Shown here one piece after another: positions 42,601 through 51,470 of a stretch of DNA of 64,000 bases. This DNA is from a bacterium (GTDB lineage: Bacteria > Sumerlaeota > Sumerlaeia > SLMS01). The position numbers and the translations under genes were made by a program. Under the pieces are notes generated by a model. That model did not search any database. It was not told the DNA's origin and saw nothing but the letters and a program-made list of their open reading frames with translations. The DNA is taken from positions 1 through 64,000 of the forward strand of contig WGMQ01000003.1 of the NCBI GenBank assembly GCA_016125005.1, in the 5' to 3' direction. The first letter of the stretch is position 1, and each line of letters begins with the position of its first letter.

Positions 42601-43985
42601 GTCGGCTCGCGCACGATCTCCTTGAACTCGCCGTCGAGGAACGCGATCGGGACAAAGACGACCGCGGTGGTAAGCGTCGATGCGAAGAGCCCGCGACCGA
42701 CCTCGACGCCCCCCTGCGCCGCGGCTTCGCGGGGAGACACACCCTTCTCCCAAAGGCGAAGCGCATTCTCCGTCACCACGATGGCGTTATCCACCAACAT
42801 GCCGACGCCTAGGGCCAGTCCCACAATGGAGAAGATGTTGATGCTCATTCCCGTCGCGTAGAACAAGTTGAACACGGCAATGAGGCTGATGGGGACGGAG
42901 AGGAAGACAATCAATGCCACGCGCAGGGAGCCGAAGAAGATCAGCGGCACGAGGAGCGCCAGCAGAGCACCCTGCATCGAGAGTGACTTCACGTCGTTGA
43001 TGGCGTCCTCGACGTAGTGGGCAAAGTCCTCGTCGATGACGAGCGACACCCCCTGCGGGAGGGCGGCGTTGATCTCTTCCACGCGCTGGCGCGTGACGGC
43101 GGCCAGATCGATCAGGTTCCGGCCCGATTCCTTCTCCATCGTGATGCCGATGGCGTTCTGGCCGTCGGCGCGGGATACCCAGCGATTCACCGCTGACCCG
43201 GCCTCGATGGTGGCCACGTCGCGCAATCGCACGATGCCCTTGGCGTCGACGAAGACGTTCGCCAGTTGCTGGGGGGTCTTGACACGATCATCAAGGCGCA
43301 CGAACCAGGTTTCCGAGGGGAGCCGCAGCTTGCCGAGGAAGGAATCCTCACTGGCGGAGGCCTGCACACGCTGGATCACACTGCCGAAGTCGAGCCCGTA
43401 GGCGGCGAGCAGGTCGGTCTTGAAGTCGACCTCCACGACGGTGGACTGCACGCCGCGTAGCTCGACGTTGGAGACGCCGCTGATGGAACGGAGCTGCTGC
43501 TCCACGTGTTCGGTGGCCAGTTCGTATAGATCCTCTGGGTCGCCCGGGCCGCGGACGCTGAGGAACATGAACATCGAGTCCCACTCGCTGGTGGAGATGG
43601 GGAACGAGTTGATGTAGGTACGCGGGTCGTTGAGCTGCTGTCGGAAGCTATTGAGACGCTCGTCGAGATCCACAGCGGCGTACTCAAGGTCGGTGCCGTA
43701 CTCGAGGTTGACGCGGACGACGACGCGGTTGCTCTCGGTGCGCGAGCGGATGCGCTGCACGCGGGGAAGTTCCGCGATGATTCCTTCGACGCTCTTGGTG
43801 ATATTGTCGAGGTTGTCCTCCGCCGAGCGATCGTTGGAGACGATCACGATGAGCTGGGGGAAATCGATGTCGGGCAGGAGCTGAACAGGAAGCCGCCAGT
43901 ACGAAACCAGGCCGAGCGTGAGCACGGCGAGGAAGATCATCATGGTGGCGACGGGTCGTGCGACGGCCAGCGAGGAAATTTTCAT
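39618..43985 (-). CDS. RND efflux permease fused to a C-terminal ABC ATPase domain (single 1455-aa chain)
   Basis: Residues 1 to about 1035 are a complete HAE1-type RND permease. They start SLAVARPVATMMIFLAVLTLG and have large periplasmic porter regions; TM4 is VGLALGVGMLVDNAIVVTENA (one Asp then Asn, the D-N type) and TM10 is LVGLAVNNGIVMMDRALEM (no Lys). After TM12 a linker with another hydrophobic stretch (FLATISIVYTALRMALTVPLDILTLLGI) leads to a full ABC nucleotide-binding domain: Walker A LGPNGAGKTT (Lys1171), Q-loop GYLPQDHG, signature FSGGMRQRAG, Walker B IIMVDEPTAKLD and H-loop STHLVEDLD, plus the C-terminal tail typical of ABC-2 (CcmA/NatA) ATPases. RND pumps use the proton or sodium gradient; none that I know carries its own ATPase. 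No membrane-fusion protein or ABC permease is adjacent. Three exact words (40410, 40777, 41674) lie within it. Confidence 0.93.
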   Translation of the reverse strand: MKISSLAVARPVATMMIFLAVLTLGLVSYWRLPVQLLPDIDFPQLIVIVSNDRSAEDNLDNITKSVEGIIAELPRVQRIRSRTESNRVVVRVNLEYGTDLEYAAVDLDERLNSFRQQLNDPRTYINSFPISTSEWDSMFMFLSVRGPGDPEDLYELATEHVEQQLRSISGVSNVELRGVQSTVVEVDFKTDLLAAYGLDFGSVIQRVQASASEDSFLGKLRLPSETWFVRLDDRVKTPQQLANVFVDAKGIVRLRDVATIEAGSAVNRWVSRADGQNAIGITMEKESGRNLIDLAAVTRQRVEEINAALPQGVSLVIDEDFAHYVEDAINDVKSLSMQGALLALLVPLIFFGSLRVALIVFLSVPISLIAVFNLFYATGMSINIFSIVGLALGVGMLVDNAIVVTENALRLWEKGVSPREAAAQGGVEVGRGLFASTLTTAVVFVPIAFLDGEFKEIVREPTLALIFPLLLSLAVALTLVPVFVRGVLETKSRKAAKRPMKMRKRWGPAIYYGTILKAALRHRGRVVFLIAFAVAFTWLESCQRVAETSTSREAGREWMEVYFRAPAGSTLSDVNRSAVAIERRLSEHPDIKTFRVSFNSDGGEANIRLKELKDRVDEKPFREIEQTMLEFIGDIPAVELSLQRFSNNLESPPLDLGNQGILELSGLDPETVRRYAENLIEALRYHPDITNARIEEGRTDPLYLVQIDRDKSRVYDVKADTLVRYLGATRSRGTVSSLRLKDGDKVTEVSFVIREAEGATVDQVKDLAVYTPTHGNVPLGEIGVFSKSRQPAGIRRTDRQSSMEVAYFFAPTATAAALTEDIRRIARSVPNPGGVVVSFQGEAQRVDERQGQFMFTMFSGAILVYVVMAAVFESFWVPFIILLTNPLMLIGIVWGLDLAGLPLDDLAAFGVILLVGLAVNNGIVMMDRALEMQRAGINRSRAIFEASLTRLRPIVMTWLTTVLGLLPLALVGEEGNQWRPVAVVIIGGLTSATVLTLVVLPSFYLLGDDFVRWARPGFMRFLAVLFETGEGMANAVMHPIDVLRGRRRVAPGLWAIVKGAFLATISIVYTALRMALTVPLDILTLLGIWKSKALPAAVDPGQPIEGTPAITATNLQVRFPAPGLRGLARPLPHRIRKLLRLDGGEVAALSGVALSLERGMFGLLGPNGAGKTTLMRVLAGLQEPARGTVRLYGVAHRDAPGQIAPLVGYLPQDHGYYGWMTLREYLDFFALMSSRTVARARAVEEPGSPVAQLLHQLRSLDTDLQRRAEIERVASEVNLSHALDRRLDTFSGGMRQRAGIARLLLGSPPIIMVDEPTAKLDPVERVKVRLLLAELAKDRLVIFSTHLVEDLDEACTLVGVMNDGRMVALAPPEDLRRRSTVSLWEVPVPRPTELDAIRDALVRAGHRVVSQRVTSTGIALRVIQGATAPLPADATPVTPNLEEALLDLLGRTRGR

Positions 43986-44019
43986 GGAGCGGCCGACGGT
44001 TCGCGAGGGGCGAGGGTTG

Positions 44020-44042
44020 CGGGGGTCGGTTGCCGACCCCCG
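44020..44042. terminator. Hairpin between clpX and the RND-ABC gene
   Basis: CGGGGGTCGG (44020-44029) pairs with CCGACCCCCG (44033-44042), 10 bp with a 3-base loop, 12 bases past the clpX stop on the minus strand. No T-run follows, so termination may be partial and clpX may read into the RND-ABC gene. Confidence 0.55.
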
Positions 44043-44054
44043 TCGGGGCTAAGG

Positions 44055-45314
44055 TCAGGCGCTTTCCTTCTTTTCGCGCACCACGAAGGTCGGCTCGCCG
44101 GTGCGGTCGATCACCTGCTCGGTGATGCGGACCTCCGAGAACTCCTGCGCCTTGGCGGGAAGATCGAACTGGATGTCCAGCATGATTTCCTCGAGGATGG
44201 CGCGGAGGCCGCGGGCGCCGGTTTGGAGCTTGATGGCGCGGCGGGCGACGTTGGAAAGGGCCGCTTCGTCGAAGTTGAGGACCACGTCCTCCATCTCGAA
44301 CAGGCGGCGATACTGCTTCACGATGGCGTTGCGGGGCTGCGTGAGGATGTTGACGAGTTCCTCCTCGCCGAGCTGGCCGAGGGTCGTCAACACCGGGAAG
44401 CGGCCGATGAACTCGGGGATCATGCCGAACTTGAGCAGGTCGCGGTACTCGACCTGGGTCAGGACCTCGGTCACGTCGTCCTCGCTCTGCTTCTTCACGT
44501 CGGCGCCGAAGCCCATGACGCGCTGGTTCACGCGGCGGCGGATGATGTCCACCAAGCCGCCGAAGGCACCACCGGCGATGAAGAGGATGTTGGTGGTGTC
44601 GATCTTGATGTATTCCTGGTGTGGGTGCTTGCGGCCGCCGGTGGGAGGCACGTTGGCGACGGTGCCTTCCAGGATCTTGAGGAGGGCCTGCTGCACGCCT
44701 TCGCCCGAGACGTCACGGGTGATCGAGACGTTATGCGAGGTCTTGGCAATCTTGTCGATCTCGTCGATATAGACGATGCCGCGCTGTGCCTTCTCCACGT
44801 CGCCGTTGGCGGCCTGAAGGAGCCGCAGGAGGATGTTCTCCACGTCCTCGCCGACGTAGCCAGCCTGCGTGAGCGACGTCGCATCAGCGATGGCGAAGGG
44901 CACATCAAGGATGCGAGCAAGCGTCTGGGCCAGCAGGGTCTTGCCGCTACCCGTGGGGCCGATCATGAGGATGTTGGACTTGGAGATCTCGACCTCGTCC
45001 TTGTTGGCCTGCGAAAGCAGACGCTTGTAGTGATTGTGAACGGCCACAGAGAGGACGCGCTTGGGGCGGTCCTGCGCGATGACGTAGCGATCCAACTCCG
45101 CCTTGATCTCGGTGGGAGTGGGGAGTCGCTTCATTTCCTCGGTGGATTCGGACTCAACGCGTGTCAGCTCGTCGCGCTTGAGGCGCTCGTTGCACGTGAC
45201 CACGCACTCGTCACAGATGTAGACGCTGCCGAGCGTTTCCTTGTTGGTGAGCCCCTTGAAGAGGGTCTTCACCTGGTGTTGGTCGCGACCGCAGAACGAG
45301 CATTTCAAGCGCAT
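44055..45314 (-). CDS. clpX: ATP-dependent Clp protease ATP-binding subunit ClpX
   Basis: 419 residues from ATG 45314 (GAGG just upstream); an in-frame ATG at 45407 without a ribosome site would add 31 residues. The N-terminal zinc-binding domain has [12 protein letters not shown] and YICDECV (C4). The AAA+ domain has [16 protein letters not shown] (Walker A), [10 protein letters not shown] (Walker B) and [11 protein letters not shown], then EFIGRFPVL (sensor region) and [14 protein letters not shown] (sensor 2 Arg). It unfolds substrates for ClpP; no clpP is adjacent. It diverges from lon across about 260 bases. Confidence 0.97.
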   Translation of the reverse strand: MRLKCSFCGRDQHQVKTLFKGLTNKETLGSVYICDECVVTCNERLKRDELTRVESESTEEMKRLPTPTEIKAELDRYVIAQDRPKRVLSVAVHNHYKRLLSQANKDEVEISKSNILMIGPTGSGKTLLAQTLARILDVPFAIADATSLTQAGYVGEDVENILLRLLQAANGDVEKAQRGIVYIDEIDKIAKTSHNVSITRDVSGEGVQQALLKILEGTVANVPPTGGRKHPHQEYIKIDTTNILFIAGGAFGGLVDIIRRRVNQRVMGFGADVKKQSEDDVTEVLTQVEYRDLLKFGMIPEFIGRFPVLTTLGQLGEEELVNILTQPRNAIVKQYRRLFEMEDVVLNFDEAALSNVARRAIKLQTGARGLRAILEEIMLDIQFDLPAKAQEFSEVRITEQVIDRTGEPTFVVREKKESA

Positions 45315-45575
45315 GGCCTCATCCGTTTCATAAGCACTGCATTCGACATCAGCGAGGAGATTAGACTCACAGCGCTCCGTGTCAGGCAACTCAAAATCCG
45401 CGCCCATGATCAGGTGTCGCCGACGACGGTCCTGAGCCTGCTTCTCCGACGGGCTCCGCTTGTAACCGTTGCGCCGGAGTTCTGGCATGGTTTTGACATT
45501 AGCTGCCGGTGGGGCGCCGAATCCCCGACGACGATGAGACGAACTGCCGCTCTTCAATACATTCAAGGAACGCCC
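45315..45575. promoter_or_regulatory. Divergent clpX-lon control region
   Basis: About 260 bases between two divergently transcribed protease genes must hold both promoters. I see a TTGACA box at 45493-45498 reading toward lon, but no good -10 at 17 bases, and no CIRCE-type inverted repeat. The lon ribosome site AAGGAA is at 45565-45569. Confidence 0.45.
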
Positions 45576-48008
45576 GTGTCGCAAGGAAGCAACTTCCCCT
45601 CTCCCCTCCCTCCGCCCGACGAGATTCCCGGCGAGCTGCCGATCATGCCGTTGGAGGGCGTTGTTCTGTTCCCGCAGATGATCACTCCGATCGTGCTGAC
45701 CGACGACCGGGCGCGCCAGCTCATCGACGACGTGATGAAGACCGACAAGCTGTTCGCCCTCTTCCATCCGCTAGAGTCGTCCAACCCCGAGGATGCGGAG
45801 GCGCCGAAGAGCAAGCACCCGATCCGTGCCGGCGCCGTGCCGGGACTTTTTAACACGGGGACGCTGTGCAGCGTGCTGCGGGTTCTCCGCATCCCCGACG
45901 GTACCGTTCGCGTGCTGCTGAACGGAGTTTGCCGCGTCGCCATCGAGAGCGTGGTCTCGACCGATCCCTACATGCGCGCGGCTGTGAAGGTGGTTGAGGA
46001 CATCGAAGCGACGCCGGGCGACATCGAGGTCGATGGCATGGCGAAGCTGACGGTCGAGAATCTCAACCGTGCCATCGGCATGAATGCGTTGCCCGAGGAA
46101 CTGGCCGTCGCCGTCATGAACACGGAAGGTCCGGGCAAGATGGCCGACCTGGTGGCCGCCAACCTGCCGGTACGCCCCCTCGACCTGTTGCCGATCCTCG
46201 AGGAGCGCCGCGTCAAGGAGCGCCTCTCCAAGCTCCAGTTCCTTCTCGGCCGCGAAGTCCACGTGCTCGAAATCGGCAATCGCATCAACGAGGAGGTTCG
46301 CGAGGAAGTCGACCGCAACCAGCGAGCATACTTCCTCTCCCAGCAGATTCGCGCCCTGCGCCGTGAGCTGGGTGAGATCGACCCGCATGAAACCGAGATC
46401 GAGGACCTGCAGAAGCGCCTGCGCGAGGCGCGGATGCCGGAGCATGCCCGCAAGGTCGCCGAGCGCGAGCTTGGGCGGCTTTCCAGCCTCCCCTCCGCGG
46501 CCGCCGAATACGGCGTCATCCGCACCTACTTCGAGTGGATTCTGGACATTCCGTGGCACGTGTCCACGGACGATCATCTGGACATCCAGCTGGCGCGGGA
46601 AGTCCTGGACGAAGACCACTTCGGGCTCGAGAAAATCAAGGAGCGCATTCTGGAGTTCCTCAGCGTCATTCGCCTGAAGGACGGCGACCTGAAGGGACCG
46701 ATCCTGTGCCTTGTCGGGCCTCCCGGCGTCGGCAAGACGTCGCTTGGCCGTTCCATCGCCCGCGCCACGGGGCGCAAATTCCAGAACTTCTCCCTCGGCG
46801 GAATGCGCGACGAGGCGGAGATTCGCGGCCACCGCCGCACCTACGTCGGCGCCATGCCGGGCCGCATCGTCAAGGCTCTGAAGGACTGCGGAACCAACAA
46901 CCCGCTCATCATGCTGGATGAGATCGACAAGCTCGGCTCGGACTTCCGCGGCGACCCGGCGTCGGCGCTGCTGGAGGTGCTCGACCCCGAGCAGAACAGC
47001 CACTTCAACGACCATTACATGGATATGCCGATCGACCTGTCGCGCGTCATGTTCATCACGACGGCGAACTCGCTCGACAGCATCCCCGAGCCGCTTCGCG
47101 ACCGCATGGAGATCATCCGCATCGCTGGCTACACGGACTTGGAGAAGGAAGAGATTGCTCTCCGCTATCTGGTGCCGCGCGAGTTGGACAACAACGGCCT
47201 GAAGAAGAAGGACATCGGATTCCAGCGCGCCGCCATCCGGCACATCATCCACGAGTACACCATGGAAGCAGGCGTCCGCGGCTTGCAGCGCCAGGTCGCC
47301 AAGGTCTGCCGCAAGGTCGCCATGCGCGTCGCCGAGTTCCAGTCCGAGGTCGAGCGGAATCCCAAGAAGAAGCACGAGAAGCCCGAGAAGGCGAAAATCG
47401 ATCTGGCTTCGGTCGAGTCCTACCTTGGGCCGAAGCTCAGTCACCTGGAGGCGGCCGAGCGTCTGGCCAAGCCGGGCGTTTCCGTGGGTCTCGCGTGGAC
47501 ATCGGTGGGCGGCGCGATCCTCTTCATCGAAGCGGCGCGTTATCGTGGCAAGGGCGAGATCAAGCTCACAGGTCAGTTGGGCGACGTGATGAAGGAATCA
47601 GCCCTCGCGGCCCTTACCTACCTGAAGGCCAACGGAACCCAGTTTGGCATCAAGCCCGAGGACTTCGAGCAGTGGGATTATCACCTGCACGTGCCGGCTG
47701 GTGCGACTCCGAAGGATGGCCCCAGCGCGGGTACTGCCATTTCCACGGCGCTCACGAGCCTCATTACCGGTCGTCAGGTGCGCGACTACCTGGCCATGAC
47801 CGGGGAGATCACGCTGCGCGGCAATGTCATGCCGGTCGGCGGGATCAAGGAGAAGTGCCTCGCGGCCCTGCGTGCCGGCATCAAGGAAGTCCTCCTCCCC
47901 CACCACAACGAAGGGGACTATGGCGAAGTCCCGGAAAACATCCGCAAGGGACTGAAGGTCCGGTTCCTGCGCGAAACATCCCAATTCATTGAGGCTGCCC
48001 TGCGATGA
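45576..48008 (+). CDS. lon: ATP-dependent protease La
   Basis: 810 residues from GTG 45576, chosen because AAGGAA lies 6 bases upstream; ATG 45534 is an in-frame alternative. The N-terminal substrate domain starts [21 protein letters not shown]. The AAA+ module has [20 protein letters not shown] (Walker A, about residue 380) and [16 protein letters not shown] (Walker B). The C-terminal Ser-Lys protease has [18 protein letters not shown] (catalytic Ser, about residue 717) and [17 protein letters not shown] (catalytic Lys). It degrades misfolded and regulatory proteins. It overlaps the lipoprotein gene by 4 bases (ATGA), so the downstream lipoprotein and redoxin may be expressed with lon under stress. 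Confidence 0.97.
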   Translation: MSQGSNFPSPLPPPDEIPGELPIMPLEGVVLFPQMITPIVLTDDRARQLIDDVMKTDKLFALFHPLESSNPEDAEAPKSKHPIRAGAVPGLFNTGTLCSVLRVLRIPDGTVRVLLNGVCRVAIESVVSTDPYMRAAVKVVEDIEATPGDIEVDGMAKLTVENLNRAIGMNALPEELAVAVMNTEGPGKMADLVAANLPVRPLDLLPILEERRVKERLSKLQFLLGREVHVLEIGNRINEEVREEVDRNQRAYFLSQQIRALRRELGEIDPHETEIEDLQKRLREARMPEHARKVAERELGRLSSLPSAAAEYGVIRTYFEWILDIPWHVSTDDHLDIQLAREVLDEDHFGLEKIKERILEFLSVIRLKDGDLKGPILCLVGPPGVGKTSLGRSIARATGRKFQNFSLGGMRDEAEIRGHRRTYVGAMPGRIVKALKDCGTNNPLIMLDEIDKLGSDFRGDPASALLEVLDPEQNSHFNDHYMDMPIDLSRVMFITTANSLDSIPEPLRDRMEIIRIAGYTDLEKEEIALRYLVPRELDNNGLKKKDIGFQRAAIRHIIHEYTMEAGVRGLQRQVAKVCRKVAMRVAEFQSEVERNPKKKHEKPEKAKIDLASVESYLGPKLSHLEAAERLAKPGVSVGLAWTSVGGAILFIEAARYRGKGEIKLTGQLGDVMKESALAALTYLKANGTQFGIKPEDFEQWDYHLHVPAGATPKDGPSAGTAISTALTSLITGRQVRDYLAMTGEITLRGNVMPVGGIKEKCLAALRAGIKEVLLPHHNEGDYGEVPENIRKGLKVRFLRETSQFIEAALR

Positions 48009-48958
48009 AACGTCCCCTCCTGCTCGGCATTGTTCTCCTTGGGGGGCTGGCCATCAGCTCCTGCGGCGAGGAGAAGGCGGCTCCCGCCAAGGACGCGGCC
48101 GGTGCCACGGCGGCGCCAAAGGCCGAGGGAAGGACGTTTCGTTTTGAGTTGGGGGAACACGTGGTGGAGCTGACAGTGCCGCCCCCCGCGCAGCCGCTGA
48201 CCGCAGAGGGCGAGAAGTTTTACTACTACCAGAACCTCCGCGAGGCATCGATCCGCGAGTATCTTGCACAGCAGTTTGACGCCGCCTCTAAGACCTGGGA
48301 CAGCGGCAAGGTGAAGAAGATCTTCGAGGAGAACTGGGCCGAGACCAAGGCCGGCTTTGATCGGATGCGCCAGGAGGTCGAGGCGCAGGGCAAGTTCCTG
48401 GACGCCTATCTGGAAGAGAAGAAAAGTGACGCGGCCTTGAAGGCCACAGACTTCTACACGAGGTTCGAGCAATCCCACAAGGATCGCGCGCCCTTCGAGT
48501 CGGTGACCGAATGGGATCGATTCGCGAAGATGTTCCCCACCTCCAAGGATGTGCAGCAGCTCGTCGCGAATATCCCCCAAACGGTCGAGGAAGCGTGGAA
48601 GATTCACGGCCCCGCCCTCACCGCGCAGAGTTTTGGCGACGAATGGACCTTGGGGGAGCTGCGCAAGCGGGACCCGGAAGCGGAGAAGAAGCTCGGCGAC
48701 AAGGCGGGCTTTGGTACGCTCTTTCCCGAATCCCAATCAACGATGGGACGACTAAACTCTCCGGACAACACACGGGCCCAGGTGATGGCGGAACTGCGAA
48801 ACCGCATCGCGCTGGCGAACCTGCTGGAATCGATCAAGTTTACGTCGCCGGAGGACCAGAAGCTCTTCACCGATGGCGCCCGCAAGGAATTGCAGGAGCC
48901 GCTACCTCAGCCGCTCGAAAGCGTAAAGCTCATCCCCGACGGACCTGTCACCAAGTAA
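48005..48958 (+). CDS. Lipoprotein of unknown function
   Basis: 317 residues. The N-terminus [20 protein letters not shown] is a lipoprotein signal with lipobox AISSC (Cys20), followed by an Ala/Lys-rich linker. The mature domain is helical and charged (EKFYYYQNLREASIREYLAQ, WAETKAGFDRMRQEV). A SurA/peptidyl-prolyl-isomerase-like helical region is possible, but I see no PPIase motif. It is translationally coupled to lon and 13 bases from the redoxin gene, which suggests an envelope protein quality-control role. Confidence 0.85.
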   Translation: MKRPLLLGIVLLGGLAISSCGEEKAAPAKDAAGATAAPKAEGRTFRFELGEHVVELTVPPPAQPLTAEGEKFYYYQNLREASIREYLAQQFDAASKTWDSGKVKKIFEENWAETKAGFDRMRQEVEAQGKFLDAYLEEKKSDAALKATDFYTRFEQSHKDRAPFESVTEWDRFAKMFPTSKDVQQLVANIPQTVEEAWKIHGPALTAQSFGDEWTLGELRKRDPEAEKKLGDKAGFGTLFPESQSTMGRLNSPDNTRAQVMAELRNRIALANLLESIKFTSPEDQKLFTDGARKELQEPLPQPLESVKLIPDGPVTK

Positions 48959-48971
48959 GCAAGGAAGTCCC

Positions 48972-49634
48972 ATGAAGAACAAGAGCCTGATCCTCGTTTC
49001 CGCCGCCCTGGCGCTCGTCCTGGTGGTTGGAACCGTGGCGATCATCGCGCGTGTGCGCCATCTGGCCAGCTCACCCAGCGCCCAGGTCGCCGCTCCCGTC
49101 CTCAAGGCGGGGAACCTCAGCATTGGCGATGCATTCCCAACCGATCTGGTCGTGAAGGACGGCGAGGGCAAGCAGGTGAATCTCTCCAGCTTCAACGACG
49201 GTGAGCACTTCGTTGTCTATACATTCCACCACCCGGACTGTCCCTGCGCCGCAAATTGCGGTGCGCTGATCGGTGAGATGGGGAAGGCCGGTTATAGCGA
49301 CGTCCGCGTCATTGGCATCATGGCGGAGGGCATGGATGACGAACGGGTCATGACGGCGCTCAAGGAGCAGCGCGAGAGCGGCGCCATCACCTTCCCGGTG
49401 TATTTCGACGAGGGGCAGACGGTGATGAATCGCCTCGGCGCGACGCGCACGCCGGAGATGTGGCTCGTGGACAAGGAAGGCAAGGTTCGCTACTGGGGCG
49501 CTCCGGAAAACACGCTCTTCCCGGGCACGCCGGGACACCGCTACTACCTCCGCGAAGCGGTCGACGCGCTCCGGGCCGGGAAATCACCGGAAGTGACGTC
49601 TGCCAAGCCCATCGGCTGCATCATCGGCGGCTGA
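48972..49634 (+). CDS. Membrane-anchored thioredoxin-fold (redoxin/AhpC-TSA-like) protein
   Basis: 220 residues with one N-terminal membrane anchor (LILVSAALALVLVVGTVAIIA). The thioredoxin-fold domain starts GDAFPTDLVVKDGEGK. In place of a CxxC motif it has the cysteine cluster HPDCPCAANCG; the cis-Pro loop is RTPEMWLVDKEG. The C-terminus PIGCIIGG adds a further Cys. It is probably a periplasm-facing thiol oxidoreductase or peroxidase. It follows lon and the lipoprotein in one unit. Word GTCTATAC at 49215 encodes V-Y-T. Confidence 0.9.
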   Translation: MKNKSLILVSAALALVLVVGTVAIIARVRHLASSPSAQVAAPVLKAGNLSIGDAFPTDLVVKDGEGKQVNLSSFNDGEHFVVYTFHHPDCPCAANCGALIGEMGKAGYSDVRVIGIMAEGMDDERVMTALKEQRESGAITFPVYFDEGQTVMNRLGATRTPEMWLVDKEGKVRYWGAPENTLFPGTPGHRYYLREAVDALRAGKSPEVTSAKPIGCIIGG

Positions 49635-49664
49635 GCGGTGGAAATGCGCCGCACATGCACCCAC

Positions 49665-49924
49665 GCGGCAAGGCCTGAAGGGCCGACAGAGCGAAGCCCG
49701 GTCTGACTGAGCAACGCGAGGGAGGGCCGGGTGAGCGCGAGGAGCTTTTGCGGTCTGAAGGACCGCCGCTTCGTCGCGCTGGAGGACGCCTTCCCAGATT
49801 GGTGGAATAAACCTGCGGCGGTCCTTCAGACCGCGTTCCGTGATCGGCCAAGCCCAGGCCTCCCTCGCTATCGCTCGGTCAACCTGGGCTTGGCTCCGAT
49901 GGCCCTTCAGGCCATTGCCCGTTC
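49665..49924. repeat. Large imperfect inverted repeat (about 260 bp, cruciform/long hairpin)
   Basis: The outer arms GGCCTGAAGGGCC (49672-49684) and GGCCCTTCAGGCC (49900-49912) are perfectly complementary. Inside them AGAGCGAAGCCC.. and GCGAGGGAGG (left) pair with CCTCCCTCGC and ..GGGCTTGGCTCC (right), with scattered mismatches. The inner arms are perfect over 20 bases (49750-49769 with 49815-49834). The remaining loop is about 45 bases. Transcribed, it would form one very long hairpin. It follows the redoxin stop by 30 bases. Similar palindromic units may recur elsewhere in the genome. Short frames inside it are not genes. Confidence 0.88.
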
Positions 49925-50144
49925 GGCTTTGATTGGCGGAGGATAGCGTGAATAGTCGACTCATCTCTTCTCTTCGCTCCGGTTCTCACCCCCAGATGTG
50001 AGGCAGCCGCCTCATGACTGCCCCCCTGATGAAGCATCCATCTTGTTGAGCTTCCTCCGCTGACACGCAGGTCGGCGGGCCTTTGGCTTGCGTTGCCCCG
50101 CCGGACGCGGCGACCTTGCCGCATCATTTCGCCGAGGTGCGCCT
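49925..50144. other. Intergenic region before the MEMO-like gene
   Basis: About 220 bases with no gene. It has a small GAGGC-AGCC-GCCTC hairpin and the GAGG ribosome site (50134-50137) of the following gene. No promoter could be assigned confidently. Confidence 0.5.
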
Positions 50145-51461
50145 GTGTTCGAGAACATCAAGACTTACCCGCTGGAGACCCCCGCCCTGCGGCCCCTGGA
50201 GCTGATGCCTGTGGAGGTCCGCGGCCAGCGCCTCATCATGGTCCGCGACCCGCTGGGTGTCATCGAGGGAACCGCGCTGCTGGCGCCCGATCCGATCTTG
50301 ATGGTCCTTTTCGAGATGGCCAACGGTGAGACACCGGTCGGCGAGATGGCGCAGCGCCTCACCATGATGACGGGTCAGATCATCCCCGCCGGTATCTTCG
50401 AGAGCGCGATCAAGCAGCTCGACGAGGCTCTGCTCCTCCAGTCGGATCGCTTTGCGGCGGCCCTGAAGGCCAAGTACGAGGCGTGGAACGCCGCGACGAC
50501 GCGTCCCTATCGTATCTATCAGGCGCCCGGCGCAGACCGCCTGAAGATGATGAAGGAACTGGGCGAGGAGTTCCGTCGCCACAAGATGAGCGCCATCTCG
50601 CCTCCCGAGAACCTGGAACTGGCGAAGGGCGCGGTGGTTGGCGTCGTGTCTCCCCACATCGACTTCCAGCGCGGCGGCGAGCTGTACGCTTGGGCCTACA
50701 AGGCCCTGAAGGAGTACGGTACCGGCGCCAAGACCTTCATCGTGCTCGGCACCAGCCATCGCTCGGGCACCCATCGCTTTGTGGCCACGCGCAAGAACTA
50801 CGACACGCCGCTTGGTGCCATCGATACGGATCAGGCGATCCTGGACGAGTTGGCAACGGAGTTCGGCGGCGAGCTGTTCGAGAATGAGTTCCTCCACCGC
50901 GACGAACACACGATCGAGCTCCAGGCCATGTACCTGCGCCACACGTTCCCCGACACGCCGATTCGCATGGTTCCGATCTTGGTGCCTTCCTTCGATGACC
51001 TGCTCGATGAGGAAGGTACCCCGCGGGCCGACGAGGAAATCACCGCGTTCGTGGCGGCGCTCCGTCGCATCCTGGACAAGCACGGCGACAACGTGGCTGT
51101 GATCGCTGGCGTGGATCTGTCCCACTGCGGCCCCGAGTTCGGCGACGAAGAGCCGAACACGCCCGAGCGCCAGAAGGAAATCCGCCTGGGCGACGAGTTG
51201 TCTTTGGAAAAGGCAGTGGCGCTCGACGCGGATGGCTTCTTCGAGACCTTCCGCCCCGACTTCAACTCGCGCAAGGTGTGCAGCATCGGCACCGTCTGGG
51301 TGATGCTGGAGGTGATGAAGGGTCGCGCCGAAGGCAAGCTGCTGAAGTATAATCAGGCGGTCTCGCCGGACCAGAACACGCTGGTCAGCTTTGCGGCCAT
51401 GGCGTTCTCCAAGGTCGGCGCCGAGGTGAAGCCTCCGTCACGCATCATCCTGCTGCGTTGA
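50145..51461 (+). CDS. MEMO1-family protein (AmmeMemoRadiSam system protein B-like) with extra N-terminal domain
   Basis: 438 residues from GTG 50145 (GAGG 7 bases upstream). Residues from about 165 on are a MEMO/LigB-like fold: GVVSPHIDFQRGGELYAWAY, FIVLGTSHRSG, HRDEHTIELQAMYLRHTF and VIAGVDLSHCGPEFG, with the conserved His/Asp/Cys set that binds a metal in MEMO1. The first 125 residues (MFENIKTYPLETPALRPLEL..., PVGEMAQRLTMMTG) are an added helical/winged-helix-like domain resembling PqqD-type modules. No AMMECR1 protein or canonical radical SAM partner is in the window. The function of bacterial MEMO proteins is not settled. Confidence 0.9.
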   Translation: MFENIKTYPLETPALRPLELMPVEVRGQRLIMVRDPLGVIEGTALLAPDPILMVLFEMANGETPVGEMAQRLTMMTGQIIPAGIFESAIKQLDEALLLQSDRFAAALKAKYEAWNAATTRPYRIYQAPGADRLKMMKELGEEFRRHKMSAISPPENLELAKGAVVGVVSPHIDFQRGGELYAWAYKALKEYGTGAKTFIVLGTSHRSGTHRFVATRKNYDTPLGAIDTDQAILDELATEFGGELFENEFLHRDEHTIELQAMYLRHTFPDTPIRMVPILVPSFDDLLDEEGTPRADEEITAFVAALRRILDKHGDNVAVIAGVDLSHCGPEFGDEEPNTPERQKEIRLGDELSLEKAVALDADGFFETFRPDFNSRKVCSIGTVWVMLEVMKGRAEGKLLKYNQAVSPDQNTLVSFAAMAFSKVGAEVKPPSRIILLR

Positions 51462-51470
51462 TCGGGTCGG

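Noticed and set aside
42776-42860. D-N in RND TM4 as a sign of a dead pump
   Set aside because: Many HAE1-type RND permeases have D-N here and V-N-N in TM10, so the change alone does not show inactivity.
44223-45575. Extension of the lon frame upstream to give a 1261-residue protein
   Set aside because: The upstream part is antisense to clpX and has no Lon homology; GTG 45576 has a strong ribosome site and the normal Lon length.
49584-49964. Short frames (about 70-126 codons) across the large inverted repeat
   Set aside because: They arise from the palindrome; both strands give similar frames and none has a ribosome site or a domain.
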